The position numbers were made by a program, and so were the translations under genes. The notes beneath the pieces were generated by a model. The model made no database searches. It was not told where the DNA came from and saw only the letters and a list, made by a program, of their open reading frames with translations. Source: Pseudomonas sp. NFIX28 (GTDB taxonomy: Bacteria; Pseudomonadota; Gammaproteobacteria; Pseudomonadales; Pseudomonadaceae). Taken from it: a stretch of DNA of 64,000 nt. Of the stretch, positions 24,248-33,612 are shown piece after piece. The stretch is from the NCBI RefSeq assembly GCF_900107395.1, contig NZ_FNPW01000016.1, positions 95,549-159,548 on the forward strand, given 5' to 3'. How positions within the stretch are numbered: position 1 is the first letter of the stretch; each line of letters begins with the position of its first letter.

Positions 24248-25258
24248 TTACCACCCCCAGTGCAGCACCAGCAGCACCAGCCCGGCGAGAAACACCGTCT
24301 CGCCCACCATCAGCAAGATCGGCTTGATGCCAACCGCCGCCAGCTCCTTGAGCTGAGTCTTCATGCCCAGGGCACTGATGGACACCACCAGGCTCCAGCG
24401 CGACAGGTCGTTGACCGCCCCCTGCACCACCGGCGCCACCCAGCCGGTGCTGTTGAGGCAGGCCAGCAGCAGGAAGCCGACGGCGAACCACGGCAGCAAC
24501 GGCGGCCGCTTGCCGCTGGTGTCGACGCCCTGCATGCGGGTGACCATCGCCGCACAGACGATCACCGGCAGCAGCATGGCGACCCGCAGCAACTTGACCA
24601 CCGTGGCCGTGTCGCCGGTCTCGGTCGACATGCTGTAGCCGGCGCCGACCACCTGGGCGACATCGTGGATGGTCGCCCCGAGGAACACCCCGGCCACTTG
24701 CGGCGACAACGACAGCCCGTTGGCGATCATCGGGTAGAGGATCATCGCGGTGGTCGACAGCGCCGAGACGCCGATGACGGTGAACAAGGTGGCCCGTTCT
24801 TTCTGCGGGTGGTTGGGCAACGCCGCCGCCAGCGCCAATGCCGCCGAGGCGCCACAGATGGCGGTGGCGCCGCCGGTGAGCATGCCGAACAAGCGCTGGA
24901 ACCCCAGGGCCTTGGCCGCGACCACCGAGACGCCGATTGTCAGCACCACCAGGACCAGCACCAGCACCACGGGCTTCCAGCCCAGCGCGGCGATCTGCTC
25001 GAGGGTGATGCGCATGCCCAGCAGGGCAATGCCGATGCGCAGCACCGTGCGGGCGGTGAACTCGATGCCGGCCTTGCATACGCCGTCGCTGGCCAGGAAG
25101 TTCAGCGCCATGCCCAGCAGCAGGGCAAACAGCATCACCGGCGCGCCGTAATGCTCGGACAGGAACGAGGCGGCCGCCGCCACGATCAGGCTGACCACCA
25201 GCCCCGGCGCCAGCTCACGCGTTCGGCTGTGCAGCCGGGTAAGCGCCAGGGTGCTCAT
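24248..25258 (-). CDS. YeiH-type putative sulfate exporter (UPF0324)
   Basis: Inner-membrane protein of 336 residues with about ten hydrophobic segments. Seen: GVCKAGIEFTARTVLRIGIALL, the family signature GGATAICGASAALALAAALP, and GATIHDVAQVVGAGYSMSTE. These match the conserved-hypothetical 698/YeiH family, whose members SuyZ and TauZ are proposed sulfate exporters in sulfonate-degrading bacteria. The start at 25258 overlaps the Rieske stop (ATGA), so translation is coupled. It is the last gene of the operon. With a TauD-like oxygenase upstream, export of sulfite or sulfate is plausible but unproven. Confidence 0.88.
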   Translation of the reverse strand: MSTLALTRLHSRTRELAPGLVVSLIVAAAASFLSEHYGAPVMLFALLLGMALNFLASDGVCKAGIEFTARTVLRIGIALLGMRITLEQIAALGWKPVVLVLVLVVLTIGVSVVAAKALGFQRLFGMLTGGATAICGASAALALAAALPNHPQKERATLFTVIGVSALSTTAMILYPMIANGLSLSPQVAGVFLGATIHDVAQVVGAGYSMSTETGDTATVVKLLRVAMLLPVIVCAAMVTRMQGVDTSGKRPPLLPWFAVGFLLLACLNSTGWVAPVVQGAVNDLSRWSLVVSISALGMKTQLKELAAVGIKPILLMVGETVFLAGLVLLVLHWGW

Positions 25259-25581
25259 GACACCGCCTGCGCGGCAGCGATCAGGATAAAGGCCTGGCCG
25301 TCGATGACCTCGACCGGGTAGCTGGCGACCTTGACCTGGCTGGAATTGAGCAGGCAACCGCTGCGCAGGTCGAAGCGCAGGCCGTGGGCGCAACACTGGA
25401 TCACCCTGCCCTCCAGGCGCCCGCCATACAGCGATGCGCCCTGATGCGGGCAACTGTCGTCGATGGCGAACAGTTCGCCGTCGACGTTGAACAACGCCAG
25501 GCTTTTATCTTCGCAGGCAAGCAGCGCACGACCGCCTGCCGGCGGGTAATGGCTGGCGGGCACCGGGATACGCACGCTCAT
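25255..25581 (-). CDS. Rieske [2Fe-2S] ferredoxin-like protein
   Basis: Small electron carrier of 108 residues. Seen: both Rieske cluster motifs, CPHQGASL (Cys-x-His) and CCAHGLRFD (Cys-x2-His), 20 residues apart, in a fold with ELFAIDDSCPHQG and SGCLLNSSQVKVASYPVEV. No large oxygenase domain, so it is a free-standing ferredoxin of the NirD/BphF type. ATGA overlaps link it to the DsbA-like gene before it and the YeiH-type gene after it. A matching reductase or terminal oxygenase is not evident in the operon; the quinone oxidoreductase gene is the only candidate electron partner. Confidence 0.9.
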   Translation of the reverse strand: MSVRIPVPASHYPPAGGRALLACEDKSLALFNVDGELFAIDDSCPHQGASLYGGRLEGRVIQCCAHGLRFDLRSGCLLNSSQVKVASYPVEVIDGQAFILIAAAQAVS

Positions 25582-26240
25582 ACCGGCTGCTCCACGCATT
25601 GGCTGCGCAGCGCTTCGTCCATGGCGCCCAGCAGCGCCTCGGCGGGCTGCGCGCCGACCACCGTCAGGCGAGCGTTGAACTGGAAGGCGGGCACGCCCTG
25701 GGACGCCCCCTGCTCCTTGCCGATAAAGGCACGGGCGTCGCCTGTCAGGCAGTCCGCCAGTTCGCTGGCCGGGTAGCCGCACGCGCTGGCGATGGCCAGC
25801 AGGGTTTGCGGGCACCCCAGGTTCTCGCCGAGCTGGAAGTAGCCGGCGAACAAACGCTCGAGCAACGCATCGCGCCGGGCGCTATCGCCCAAGGCTTCGG
25901 CGCGCGCCAACAGGCGATGGGCATCGGCGGTATTGGGCATGGTGGTGATGCCCTCCAGGTCGATGGCCACCCCCACGGCCATCGCCGCCTGCCGTACCTG
26001 GGCCTGGCGCATCCGCACCGCCTCGGCACTGCCCAGGCGCTGGCGATAGAACTCGGCGAAGGGCAACCCCGTCGCCGGCAGCTGCGGCAGCAACTGCACG
26101 CCGTGCCACTGGGTGACGATCTGCACGTCCGGCTGCTGGCGGCGCAACAGCTGCTGCGCGCGCTCCAGCTGGCGCTTGCCGATCAGGCACCAGGGGCAGA
26201 TGAAATCGAAAAACACGTCAATCTGTAGACGACCACTCAC
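25578..26240 (-). CDS. DsbA/FrnE-family thiol oxidoreductase
   Basis: Protein of 220 residues with a cytosolic thioredoxin-like fold and an all-helical insert. Seen: opening LQIDVFFDFICPWCLIGKRQ with the CPWC active-site pair, mid-protein TMPNTADAHRLLARAEALG, and the C-terminal cis-Pro region GVPAFQFNARLTVVGAQP. There is no signal peptide, as in FrnE-type proteins and 2-hydroxychromene-carboxylate isomerases. GTG at 26240 is taken as start because it overlaps the MFS stop codon (GTGA); a longer open frame runs through the MFS gene and is spurious. Role in the operon unclear: disulfide or glutathione-linked chemistry. Confidence 0.87.
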   Translation of the reverse strand: MSGRLQIDVFFDFICPWCLIGKRQLERAQQLLRRQQPDVQIVTQWHGVQLLPQLPATGLPFAEFYRQRLGSAEAVRMRQAQVRQAAMAVGVAIDLEGITTMPNTADAHRLLARAEALGDSARRDALLERLFAGYFQLGENLGCPQTLLAIASACGYPASELADCLTGDARAFIGKEQGASQGVPAFQFNARLTVVGAQPAEALLGAMDEALRSQCVEQPV

Positions 26241-27565
26241 ACTTTTTCCTCCAGCACGGCTTCTCTCACCGAATCGTTGTCGCGTTCGCCCGCCAACCGG
26301 GCAATGTCCTTGGGGTAATGGCACTTGGCGTAAAAGAACACCGCCGCGGCGCCGATGCTGACCAGCGGCACCAGCTGAAAGGCCGCGTGCAGGCCGATCA
26401 TGTCGGACACCTTGCCGGTGATAAACGGCCCCGGCGCCAGCCCCAGCAGGTTGTTGGCCAGGGTCAGCGTGGCAAACGCCGTACCGTGGACCGAGTAGTG
26501 GGTCAGGTTGGCAACCATCGCCCCGGCCGGCCCCGTGGTGCCGGCCGCGATCAGCATGCCCAAGCCGATCAGCACCAGTTGCAGCGGCCCCGGCGGGCAG
26601 GCGAACGCCGCCGACAGCAGCAGGCAACTGCCCAGGCAAAACGCGATGGCCAGCGCGACCTTGCGTTCCGGCGAGTGGTGACACAGCCGGTCGCTGAGCA
26701 TGCCGCACAGGATCATCCCCGCCCCGCTGCACAGCACGATGATCGCCGCGACCCCGCCGGCCTTGTCCGTGGCCATGTGGTAGTAGCGATTGAGGTAGCT
26801 GGGCATCCACACAATCACGGTGCCGCCGACAAACAGTTGCAAGCCGCTGCCGATATAGGCGGCGATCACCGAGCGGCTGGAGCACAGGGTGCTCAACGGC
26901 CGCTTGACGGTCGCCGCGGCCTTGTTCGCCAGCTGCGCTGCCCGCTGGGGCGCGATCCGCGCTTCCTTGACGATCAGCGGGTACAGCAGCGCCAGCAGCA
27001 GGCCGAACAGGGCCATGCCGGCAAACGACCAGCGCCAGCCCAGCTTGGCGGCAATCGCCCCGCCCAGGGCCATGCCCAGCACCGAGCCGAACATGCCGCC
27101 GGCCATGAAGGCGCTGGCCAGCGTGGCGCGCATGTGCTTGGGAAACACCGAAATCACCACCGCGATGCCGACGCTGCCATAGGCCGCTTCACCGACGCCC
27201 ACCATGAAGCGGGCGATGAACATTTGCTGGTAGTCCTGCGCTACCGCGCAGCCCAGCGTGGCCAGGCTCCATAACAAGGCCATCAAGGCCAGGCTCTTGA
27301 CCCGGCCGAAGCGGTCGGCCAGCAACGACAGCGGGAATGTCAGCAGCCCGACCATCAAGGCCACGATGCCGCTGAGCATGCCCAGCTGGCTGTCGCTCAG
27401 GGCCCACTCGCCCTTGAGCATCGGAAACACCGCGTTGAGTACCTGGCGCGACATGTAGTCGGAAATCAACAGGCCAAAGGTCAGCGCGAACACGATCCAG
27501 GCATAGTTGCGCGCAACGCCGACGCCGCTGGCGTCGTCATCGCTGGCGATTGGGTGATAGGCCAT
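26237..27565 (-). CDS. MFS transporter
   Basis: Inner-membrane protein of 442 residues with 12 predicted TM segments. Seen: opening WIVFALTFGLLISDYMSRQV, the loop 2-3 motif ADRFGRVKSL, PMLKGEWALSDSQLG, FMVGVGEAAYGSVG, and the second-half LSDRLCHHSPERKVAL. These resemble sugar-acid or organic-anion permeases of the MFS. It lies inside the seven-gene operon downstream of the BKACE gene, so it probably imports the substrate that the operon degrades. The substrate cannot be told from sequence alone. Confidence 0.9.
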   Translation of the reverse strand: MAYHPIASDDDASGVGVARNYAWIVFALTFGLLISDYMSRQVLNAVFPMLKGEWALSDSQLGMLSGIVALMVGLLTFPLSLLADRFGRVKSLALMALLWSLATLGCAVAQDYQQMFIARFMVGVGEAAYGSVGIAVVISVFPKHMRATLASAFMAGGMFGSVLGMALGGAIAAKLGWRWSFAGMALFGLLLALLYPLIVKEARIAPQRAAQLANKAAATVKRPLSTLCSSRSVIAAYIGSGLQLFVGGTVIVWMPSYLNRYYHMATDKAGGVAAIIVLCSGAGMILCGMLSDRLCHHSPERKVALAIAFCLGSCLLLSAAFACPPGPLQLVLIGLGMLIAAGTTGPAGAMVANLTHYSVHGTAFATLTLANNLLGLAPGPFITGKVSDMIGLHAAFQLVPLVSIGAAAVFFYAKCHYPKDIARLAGERDNDSVREAVLEEKV

Positions 27566-27654
27566 GCAGCCTCCTCGAAACTTTGTTGTATTTGTTGTTA
27601 TCGAGCTTTAACGGTAATGCAGCGGGCGAGAGGCCATGCCCCTCGCCCGTTCGG

Positions 27655-28707
27655 TCAGCCGCGTTGCGGCACGCCTTTCTGGCCGGCCCGGCGGTTGGGC
27701 GCCATGCCATTGGCCAGCAGGGTTTCCTCGATGCTCTGGTATTGCACGCCAATACGGTAGATCTCGCGGGCCTGTTTGCCAGTGGCGATCTCGCGCCCCA
27801 GCTCATGGGCAACGCGCACGGTCTGGCGCACCTGTTCCACCGAGCTGAAACGCTCGCCCTTGTGGTCGATGATCGTGTCTTCGATGCCCACGCGCGGGTG
27901 CATGCCCATGGCCAAGGCCATGGTGTTGAACGGCAGCACGTTCTTGAGCAGCGATTCGGCGGTCAGGGTGCAGCCATCCGGCGCGCGGTGAATGAAGTTG
28001 AAGAAGTTGAAGGGATTGGGGCCGTCGAAACCGCCGCCGATGCCGATCCAGGTCAGGTTCAACGGGCCTTTGTACACGCCCTTGCGGACCAGGCGCTCGA
28101 GGGTTTCCAGCGCGTGCATGCCGGTCAGCTGGAAATGCGGCTGCACCCCCGCCGCCGTCAACCGGCGCAAGTGCTCGGCGACCCAGGCCGGGCCGGCCGG
28201 CACGGTCATCTCGCTGTAGGCGGCCTGATAGGCCGGGTTGGCCAGGGAGGTGCCTTCCAGGTACTCCGGATACAGGAGCTCCATGATGTTCATCTGGGTG
28301 GTGTTGATCGCCACCGTCACCTGGTCCGGTTTCGGCGTCAGTTCCGCGAGCATGTGGCGCGTGTCGTCGGACAGCCACTTGGCGGCTTCGCCATCGCTTT
28401 CGGGGGCGAAGGAAATCGAGCCGCCGACCTGGATAATCATGTCCGGCACGGCTTCGCGCACACCGGCGATCAATTCGTTGAATTTGGACAGGCGCTTGGA
28501 GCCCTTGCCGTCGAGTTCGCGCACATGCAGGTGCAGCACGGTGGCGCCGGCCTCATAGCAATCGACCGCCTTCTGCACCTGTTCGTCCATGGTCAGCGGG
28601 ATATCTTGCGGAAAGTCCTCGGGCATCCACTCGGGACCGTAAGGGGCCACGGTGATCACCACTTTTTCCATATTTTCCGGGTGCAGGGAATCGTCGAAAA
28701 ATTGCAT
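27655..28707 (-). CDS. BKACE-family beta-keto acid cleavage enzyme (DUF849)
   Basis: Protein of 350 residues in the family of 3-keto-5-aminohexanoate cleavage enzyme. Known reaction: a beta-keto acid plus acetyl-CoA gives acetoacetate plus a new acyl-CoA. Seen: TIM-barrel opening MEKVVITVAPYGPEW, zinc ligands in VLHLHVREL (His-x-His), and the active-site Arg and Glu in MHPRVGIEDTI. GGAGT upstream of the ATG at 28707 supports the start. BKACE enzymes act on many beta-keto acids including dehydrocarnitine and betaine analogues, so the substrate here is open. It follows the TauD-like gene in the operon. Confidence 0.92.
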   Translation of the reverse strand: MQFFDDSLHPENMEKVVITVAPYGPEWMPEDFPQDIPLTMDEQVQKAVDCYEAGATVLHLHVRELDGKGSKRLSKFNELIAGVREAVPDMIIQVGGSISFAPESDGEAAKWLSDDTRHMLAELTPKPDQVTVAINTTQMNIMELLYPEYLEGTSLANPAYQAAYSEMTVPAGPAWVAEHLRRLTAAGVQPHFQLTGMHALETLERLVRKGVYKGPLNLTWIGIGGGFDGPNPFNFFNFIHRAPDGCTLTAESLLKNVLPFNTMALAMGMHPRVGIEDTIIDHKGERFSSVEQVRQTVRVAHELGREIATGKQAREIYRIGVQYQSIEETLLANGMAPNRRAGQKGVPQRG

Positions 28708-28793
28708 GAGTTACTCCTGTTCTTATGATTGTGCGCCCGCCCGGGGGGCATGCCGGGCCGACGTTTATTGAGTGCGAATGCAGAAACGCTGGA

Positions 28794-29642
28794 TCAGAAT
28801 GTCCGGTCGCCGATGATCCCGGCACGCTCCATCTTGCGATGGCACGGCGGGTAATCCATCACGGCGTAATGCTGGGTACTGCGGTTGTCCCAGATGGCGA
28901 CGCTGTTGGGTTTCCAGCGCCAGCGCACCTGATACTCGGGGATGTACGCCTGGCTGATCAGGTAGCGCAGCAGCTCGCTCGCGCCGGGGTTGGCGTCCTG
29001 GCCGAAGCGCACCCGCTCGGCGGTGTGGTAGTTGCTCAGGTGGGTGGTAAAGGCGTTGACGAACAGCACCTTTTCCAGGGTTTCCGGATGGGTCCGCACC
29101 ACCGGGTGTTCGGCGTCCGGGTACAGGGCTTTGAGCGCCAGGCGTTTTTCGATCGGCATGGCGGCGCCAAAGCTTGCTTCGATGCTGTGGCGGGCACGCA
29201 GGTCGGCGATCTTGGCCTTCACGTCATCGGGCAACCGGGCGTAGGCCTCCACCATATTGGCCCACATGGTGTCGCCGCCCACGGGCGGGCACTCCACGCA
29301 ACGCAGCACGCAGCCCATCGGCGGCGCTTCACGCCAGGTGGCATCGGTGTGCCAGGCGTTCTCGTAGCGATCTATCGGCTGGTCCGGGCGCTTGTAGATC
29401 TGCACCAGCCCCGGGTGCTCCGGGTCGCTGCCGACCACCGGGTGGTCCTCCAGCTCGCCGAAACGCCGGGCAAAAGCCACGTGTTCGGCGCGGCTGAGCT
29501 GCTGGTCGCGCAAAAACACCACTCGGTGCCTGAGCAGCTGGGCACGTATTTCGGCAAAAAGACCATCGTCGTGGACCGCGTCGGCGAGGTTTACGCCGAC
29601 CAGCTCCGCGCCAATGCTGCAGGTCAACTGTTCGACTTTCAT
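28794..29642 (-). CDS. TauD/TfdA-family Fe(II)/2-oxoglutarate dioxygenase
   Basis: Cytosolic oxygenase of 282 residues, the family length. Seen: His-x-Asp metal motif in ENAWHTDATWREAPP, the distal His in DNRSTQHYAVMDYP, and the 2-oxoglutarate-binding Arg in HRKMERAGIIG. Known: family members split taurine, sulfonates, sulfate esters or aryloxyalkanoates with 2-oxoglutarate and oxygen. The start at 29642 has AAGGAG upstream. With a YeiH-type exporter in the same operon a sulfonate substrate is attractive; a carnitine-like or other acid is the alternative because a BKACE gene is also present. Confidence 0.92.
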   Translation of the reverse strand: MKVEQLTCSIGAELVGVNLADAVHDDGLFAEIRAQLLRHRVVFLRDQQLSRAEHVAFARRFGELEDHPVVGSDPEHPGLVQIYKRPDQPIDRYENAWHTDATWREAPPMGCVLRCVECPPVGGDTMWANMVEAYARLPDDVKAKIADLRARHSIEASFGAAMPIEKRLALKALYPDAEHPVVRTHPETLEKVLFVNAFTTHLSNYHTAERVRFGQDANPGASELLRYLISQAYIPEYQVRWRWKPNSVAIWDNRSTQHYAVMDYPPCHRKMERAGIIGDRTF

Positions 29643-29655
29643 GGCTGGCCGCTCC

Positions 29656-30636
29656 TTAAATGACGAAAATCGACGAGCCCGTGGTCTTGCGCGATTCCAG
29701 GTCGCGATGGGCCTGGACGGCATCCTGCAAAGCATAGTGCTGGTTGATCCCGATCTTGATCCGGCCGCTGCCGACATGGTCGAACAGCTCGCCCGCCAGC
29801 GCGGCTTTTTCCTCCGGTTCGGCGATGTAGTCGGCCAGGGCCGGGCGGGTCATGAACAGCGAGCCTTTCATCGCCAGCAGCACCGGATCGAGCGGCGGCA
29901 CCGGGCCCGATGCCGTGCCGACGCAGACCATCAGGCCGCGACGCTTGAGCGAGTCCAGCGAACCCATGAAGGTGTTCTTGCCGACGCTGTCGAACACCAC
30001 GTTGACGCCGACGCCATCCGTCAGCTCGCGCACGCGCTGGGCGACATCCTCATGGCTGTAGTTGATGACATGGTCGCAGCCATGGGCGCGGGCGATTTCC
30101 GCCTTGCCCTCGGTGGACACGGTGCCGATGACGGTCAGGCCAAGCAGCCGCGCCCATTGCGAAACGATCAGCCCCACGCCGCCGGCAGCGGCATGCAGCA
30201 GGATGCTGTCGCCGGCCTTGAACGCGTAAATGCGCCGCATCAGGTACGCCGAGGTCAGGCCGCGCATGGTCATGGCCGCGGCGGTCTCGAAACTGATGGT
30301 TTCCGGCAGCTTGATCAGCGGCGCGGCCGGGATCAGGCGTTCGGTGCTGTAGGCCCCCAGGGTGTTGAGAAAACCGGTGTAGGTGACGCGATCGCCGACT
30401 TGGACATGGGTGACTCCAGCGCCGACGGCCTGGACCACGCCGGAGGCTTCCACCCCCATGCCGTTGGGCATCGGGACCGGGTAGGTGCCGTTGCGAAAGT
30501 AGGTGTCGGCGTAGTTCAGGCCGACCGCCACGTGACGAAGGCGAACCTGGCCTGGGCCGGGATCGCCGACTTCGACCTCCTCATAGCGAAGGACTTCGGG
30601 ACCGCCGGTTTCGTGGAAGCGAATGGCTTTGGCCAT
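29656..30636 (-). CDS. NADPH:quinone oxidoreductase (Qor-like)
   Basis: Zinc-free medium-chain dehydrogenase/reductase of 326 residues, the Qor length. Seen: MAKAIRFHETGGPEVLRYEE, NYADTYFRNGTYPVPMP, the NADPH-binding LLHAAAGGVGLIVSQWARLL, and the C-terminal ALQDAVQAHRDLESRKTTGS. The catalytic zinc Cys residues of alcohol dehydrogenases are absent. It is the first gene of the minus-strand operon, divergent from the MocR regulator. Its role may be detoxification of a quinone or enal, or supply of electrons. Confidence 0.93.
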   Translation of the reverse strand: MAKAIRFHETGGPEVLRYEEVEVGDPGPGQVRLRHVAVGLNYADTYFRNGTYPVPMPNGMGVEASGVVQAVGAGVTHVQVGDRVTYTGFLNTLGAYSTERLIPAAPLIKLPETISFETAAAMTMRGLTSAYLMRRIYAFKAGDSILLHAAAGGVGLIVSQWARLLGLTVIGTVSTEGKAEIARAHGCDHVINYSHEDVAQRVRELTDGVGVNVVFDSVGKNTFMGSLDSLKRRGLMVCVGTASGPVPPLDPVLLAMKGSLFMTRPALADYIAEPEEKAALAGELFDHVGSGRIKIGINQHYALQDAVQAHRDLESRKTTGSSIFVI

Positions 30637-30877
30637 GTTTTCTTATTCTCCAGTCTGCGATATTGGCGTGCTGCATCAATTTGCGCTGACTGGACTGTAG
30701 GACGCCGTCCGGCGAACCGCTTCTCATCGGACGACAATGGCTTTTCATTTCGTGACAGCGGCCCTGGCAGCGGGGTCGGCGGACGGATGGCTTGGCCGAT
30801 GCCGCGGAAAACCTTGCGCATGTCCGTGCCTGGAGGTATTCAGGCCAGGCCCCCACCTCCCGCCAGACGAGAATGTA
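30637..30877. promoter_or_regulatory. Divergent promoter region, qor-like operon and MocR gene
   Basis: 241 bp between the first gene of the seven-gene minus-strand operon and the start of the plus-strand MocR gene. MocR proteins usually bind such gaps and control the divergent unit. A GGACGCCGTCCGG palindrome (30701-30713) is the most regular element seen; no -35/-10 pair is asserted. Confidence 0.45.
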
Positions 30878-32395
30878 ATGAAACCCCCTGCAGGTTTGCT
30901 GCTGTCGAGCATTGAACTGGACCGCGCCAACGCCATTCCCCTGTACCGCCAGCTCTATTTGCAGATTCGCAAACAGATCCTCGGCGGCCGGATCCAGGGA
31001 GGCGTTCGCCTGCCCTCGACCCGGACCCTGAGCAAGGAGCTGGCGCTGTCGCGGATTACCATCCTCAATGCCTTCGATCAGCTGATCGCCGAAGGCTTCC
31101 TGGCCTCGCGCACCGGTGCCGGCACCTATGTCGGCACCGAATGGGAAGGCCGCGTTCTTGCCGACGCCGACGCCCAGCGCCAGCCGCCGCGCCTGTCCGA
31201 CCTGAGCCAGTCGATGCTGTCGCTGCGCAGCAATCATTTCCAGGGGGTTTCCTATGCCGACTGGGCGCCCGGCAGCCCCACGTCGTTCCTGCCCAGCCAC
31301 AGCACGTACGAGACCTTCCCGCAACATATCTGGCGGCGGCTAATGAACCGCCACCTGCACACGCCGAGCAAGGCCATGCTCGGCTATGGCGAACTGCAAG
31401 GGTTGCAGGCCTTGCGCCAGGCGATTGCCGAGTACGTGTTCGATGCCCGCGGCATCGATTGCGATGCCGGGCAGGTGGTGATCATTTCCGGCGCCCAGCA
31501 AGCGTTCAACCTGCTGGGCATGCTGTTGCTCAACCCGCAGGACAGCGTGTGGATGGAGGACCCGGGGCATATCGCTGCGCGAATCGCCCTCCAGGCCCAG
31601 GGGGCCGTGGTGGTGCCGTTGCGCATCGACGACCAGGGCATCGATATCCAGCAAGGCCTGGCGCAGTGCCCTGACGCTCGCCTGGTGTTCACCACGCCCT
31701 CTCGCCAGCACCCGCTGGGCGTCACCATGAGCCATGCGCGACGCCAGGAACTGATCGACTGGGCCGCGCGCAACCAGAGCTGGGTCATCGAGGACGACTG
31801 CGACGGTGAGTTTCGCTACCACGGCCGCCCCCTGCCCGCGCTCTACGCCATGGACCAGTGGGCCCGGGTGATCCATGTCGGCACCTTCAGCAAAGCGCTT
31901 TTCCCGTCGCTGCGCCTGGGCTACGTGATCCTGCCGCAGGCCTTGGTCGAACCCTTCTGCACCCTGCGCGCGGTCATGGATCGCAGCCCGCCCACCCTGC
32001 TCCAGGCGGTGACCGCGGACTTCATGCGCGAAGGCCATTTTCTCGGGCATGTCCGCCGCATGCGCACGCTTTACCAGGCGCGCCAGCAGGCGCTGGTCGA
32101 GCAGCTGCGGCAACAGCTGGGCGACTTCCTGAGCTTCACGCCGGTGGACGCCGGCATGCACCTGATCGCCTGGCTGCCGCCGCAGCTGGATGACAGCACC
32201 GTAGCCAGGGAACTGGCCCGGCATAACATTCACACCTACGCCTTGAGCGACTATTGCATGGCGCATGCCTTGCCACCGGCCCTGTTGATCGGGTTTGCCG
32301 GCACGCCCGAGCACCAGGCGCGCGAGCGCGTCGAGGCGCTGGCCCGGGCCTTGGGCGAGCTGGGCTACCTGCCGGCCCGGCAAGTGGTCTTATGA
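30878..32395 (+). CDS. MocR/PdxR-family GntR regulator with aminotransferase domain
   Basis: Regulator of 505 residues. Seen: N-terminal GntR winged helix (LYRQLYLQIRKQILGGRIQG, then LPSTRTLSKELALSRITI), and a fold-type I aminotransferase domain with SGAQQAFNLLG, WVIEDDCDGEFRY, and the PLP lysine in GTFSKALFPSLRLGYVI. Known: MocR regulators sense PLP or an amino-compound adduct. The ATG at 30878 is chosen although an open frame extends upstream to 30737. It likely controls the divergent seven-gene operon and the two genes after it. The amine-sensing domain suggests that the substrate or an intermediate is an amino compound. Confidence 0.92.
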   Translation: MKPPAGLLLSSIELDRANAIPLYRQLYLQIRKQILGGRIQGGVRLPSTRTLSKELALSRITILNAFDQLIAEGFLASRTGAGTYVGTEWEGRVLADADAQRQPPRLSDLSQSMLSLRSNHFQGVSYADWAPGSPTSFLPSHSTYETFPQHIWRRLMNRHLHTPSKAMLGYGELQGLQALRQAIAEYVFDARGIDCDAGQVVIISGAQQAFNLLGMLLLNPQDSVWMEDPGHIAARIALQAQGAVVVPLRIDDQGIDIQQGLAQCPDARLVFTTPSRQHPLGVTMSHARRQELIDWAARNQSWVIEDDCDGEFRYHGRPLPALYAMDQWARVIHVGTFSKALFPSLRLGYVILPQALVEPFCTLRAVMDRSPPTLLQAVTADFMREGHFLGHVRRMRTLYQARQQALVEQLRQQLGDFLSFTPVDAGMHLIAWLPPQLDDSTVARELARHNIHTYALSDYCMAHALPPALLIGFAGTPEHQARERVEALARALGELGYLPARQVVL

Positions 32396-32485
32396 TTTAA
32401 CTGATAATGGATCTATCGAGAGTTCCTGACTGGCGCGATAAAGGCTGCGCCGGCAGACCCGGCGTCTGAACCAGGAACAACTCCA

Positions 32486-33556
32486 ATGAACAATAAGATC
32501 CAAGAGCGATTCAATGCCTTGCTCAGCCACAAGGCTGTCGCCGCCGAGGCACCTCCCGCACTGACCCCGGCACTGGCGCGCCAGCTGCTCGAACGAATCG
32601 GGCAGCTGCGCCTGTTCGCCCACGCCTACCCCTTGCTGACCAACCTCACCCATGGCCGGGTGACCCCTGGCGACCTGCTGGACTTCGCCTATCGCCACGA
32701 GCTGCAGGGGCTGAGCCTGCACCTGCTCGACGGCGAGGAAAACAGCCTGAGCCAAATGACCCGCGAGCAGCTCCAGGCATTCGCCGACAAAGCCGCGGCG
32801 CTCGGGCTGGACGTGCACCTGGAAATCAGCAGCACGCTGAAACCGGATGTCGATCAGGCCATCGCCATCGCCAAGGTTTTGGGGGTGCGCAATATCCGTG
32901 TTTATTCGCGCTACGAGGGGCCCCTGTCGCGGGTCATGGACATTATCGAGTCCGACTTGCATTACCTCGCGCGGCAGGCGGATGAGCACGACCTGTTCTT
33001 CGATTTCGAGCAGCATGAGGAACTCAAGAGCACCGAAATCGCCCAACTGCTGGACCGCATCGCCCACCCGCGGCTGCACGCCCTGTTCGACTTCGGCAAC
33101 ATGATCAACGCCTGCGAACAGCCGCTGCAGGCACTCCGTGGCCTGGCGCCGCACATCCGCCAGACCCACCTCAAAGGTGTCCGCATCGTCCCGGAGCACA
33201 ACGGTTTCGGCCATTACGGCGTATTGCAGGGCAGCAGCGAAGACGACCTGCCCAACGCGCGCATGCTGTTCGAATTGCTGATGCTCGGCGAATCGGCCCC
33301 ACAAGTGATCGCGTTCATCCTCGAGCAGGAAAACCACTACGTCGCCCCGGCGTTCCGCCAGGCCAGCGAGGCCGCCGACCCGTTCATCGCCTACCGGGAG
33401 ATGAGTGAAACGGCGCTGCCGGACGGCTATTCGCTGGAGCGCATGCTGGCCGACGAACACCGCTGGGCAAACAACCAGGTGGCCTATGTGCGAGGCCTGC
33501 TGGCCGAGTTCCGGACCCTGGCCGAATTGACCCTGGATAACCACGCGACCGCCTGA
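32486..33556 (+). CDS. Sugar-phosphate isomerase/epimerase-like TIM-barrel protein
   Basis: Protein of 356 residues with the xylose-isomerase-like (COG1082) fold. Seen: LDFAYRHELQGLSLHLLDGE, VHLEISSTLKPDVDQAIAIA, a metal-site strand FFDFEQHEELKSTEIA, LHALFDFGNMINA, and HIRQTHLKGVRIVPEHNGFG. These spaced Glu, Asp, His and Glu residues match the divalent-metal site of this family. It is cytosolic, with AGGAACAACTCCA before the ATG. It sits between the MocR gene and an MFS gene and is probably co-transcribed with the transporter. The actual substrate is unknown; isomerase, epimerase, lyase or dehydratase activity are all possible in this fold. Confidence 0.85.
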   Translation: MNNKIQERFNALLSHKAVAAEAPPALTPALARQLLERIGQLRLFAHAYPLLTNLTHGRVTPGDLLDFAYRHELQGLSLHLLDGEENSLSQMTREQLQAFADKAAALGLDVHLEISSTLKPDVDQAIAIAKVLGVRNIRVYSRYEGPLSRVMDIIESDLHYLARQADEHDLFFDFEQHEELKSTEIAQLLDRIAHPRLHALFDFGNMINACEQPLQALRGLAPHIRQTHLKGVRIVPEHNGFGHYGVLQGSSEDDLPNARMLFELLMLGESAPQVIAFILEQENHYVAPAFRQASEAADPFIAYREMSETALPDGYSLERMLADEHRWANNQVAYVRGLLAEFRTLAELTLDNHATA

Positions 33557-33612
33557 ACCTGACTTGAAGTAGGCAGCGGCGCTGCTTACCCGACTACGCC
33601 TGGAGAACAATA

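Noticed and set aside
25578..26885. 435-residue reading of the DsbA-like gene
   Set aside because: The N-terminal half is the MFS gene read in another frame; the GTG at 26240 overlapping the MFS stop is the natural start.
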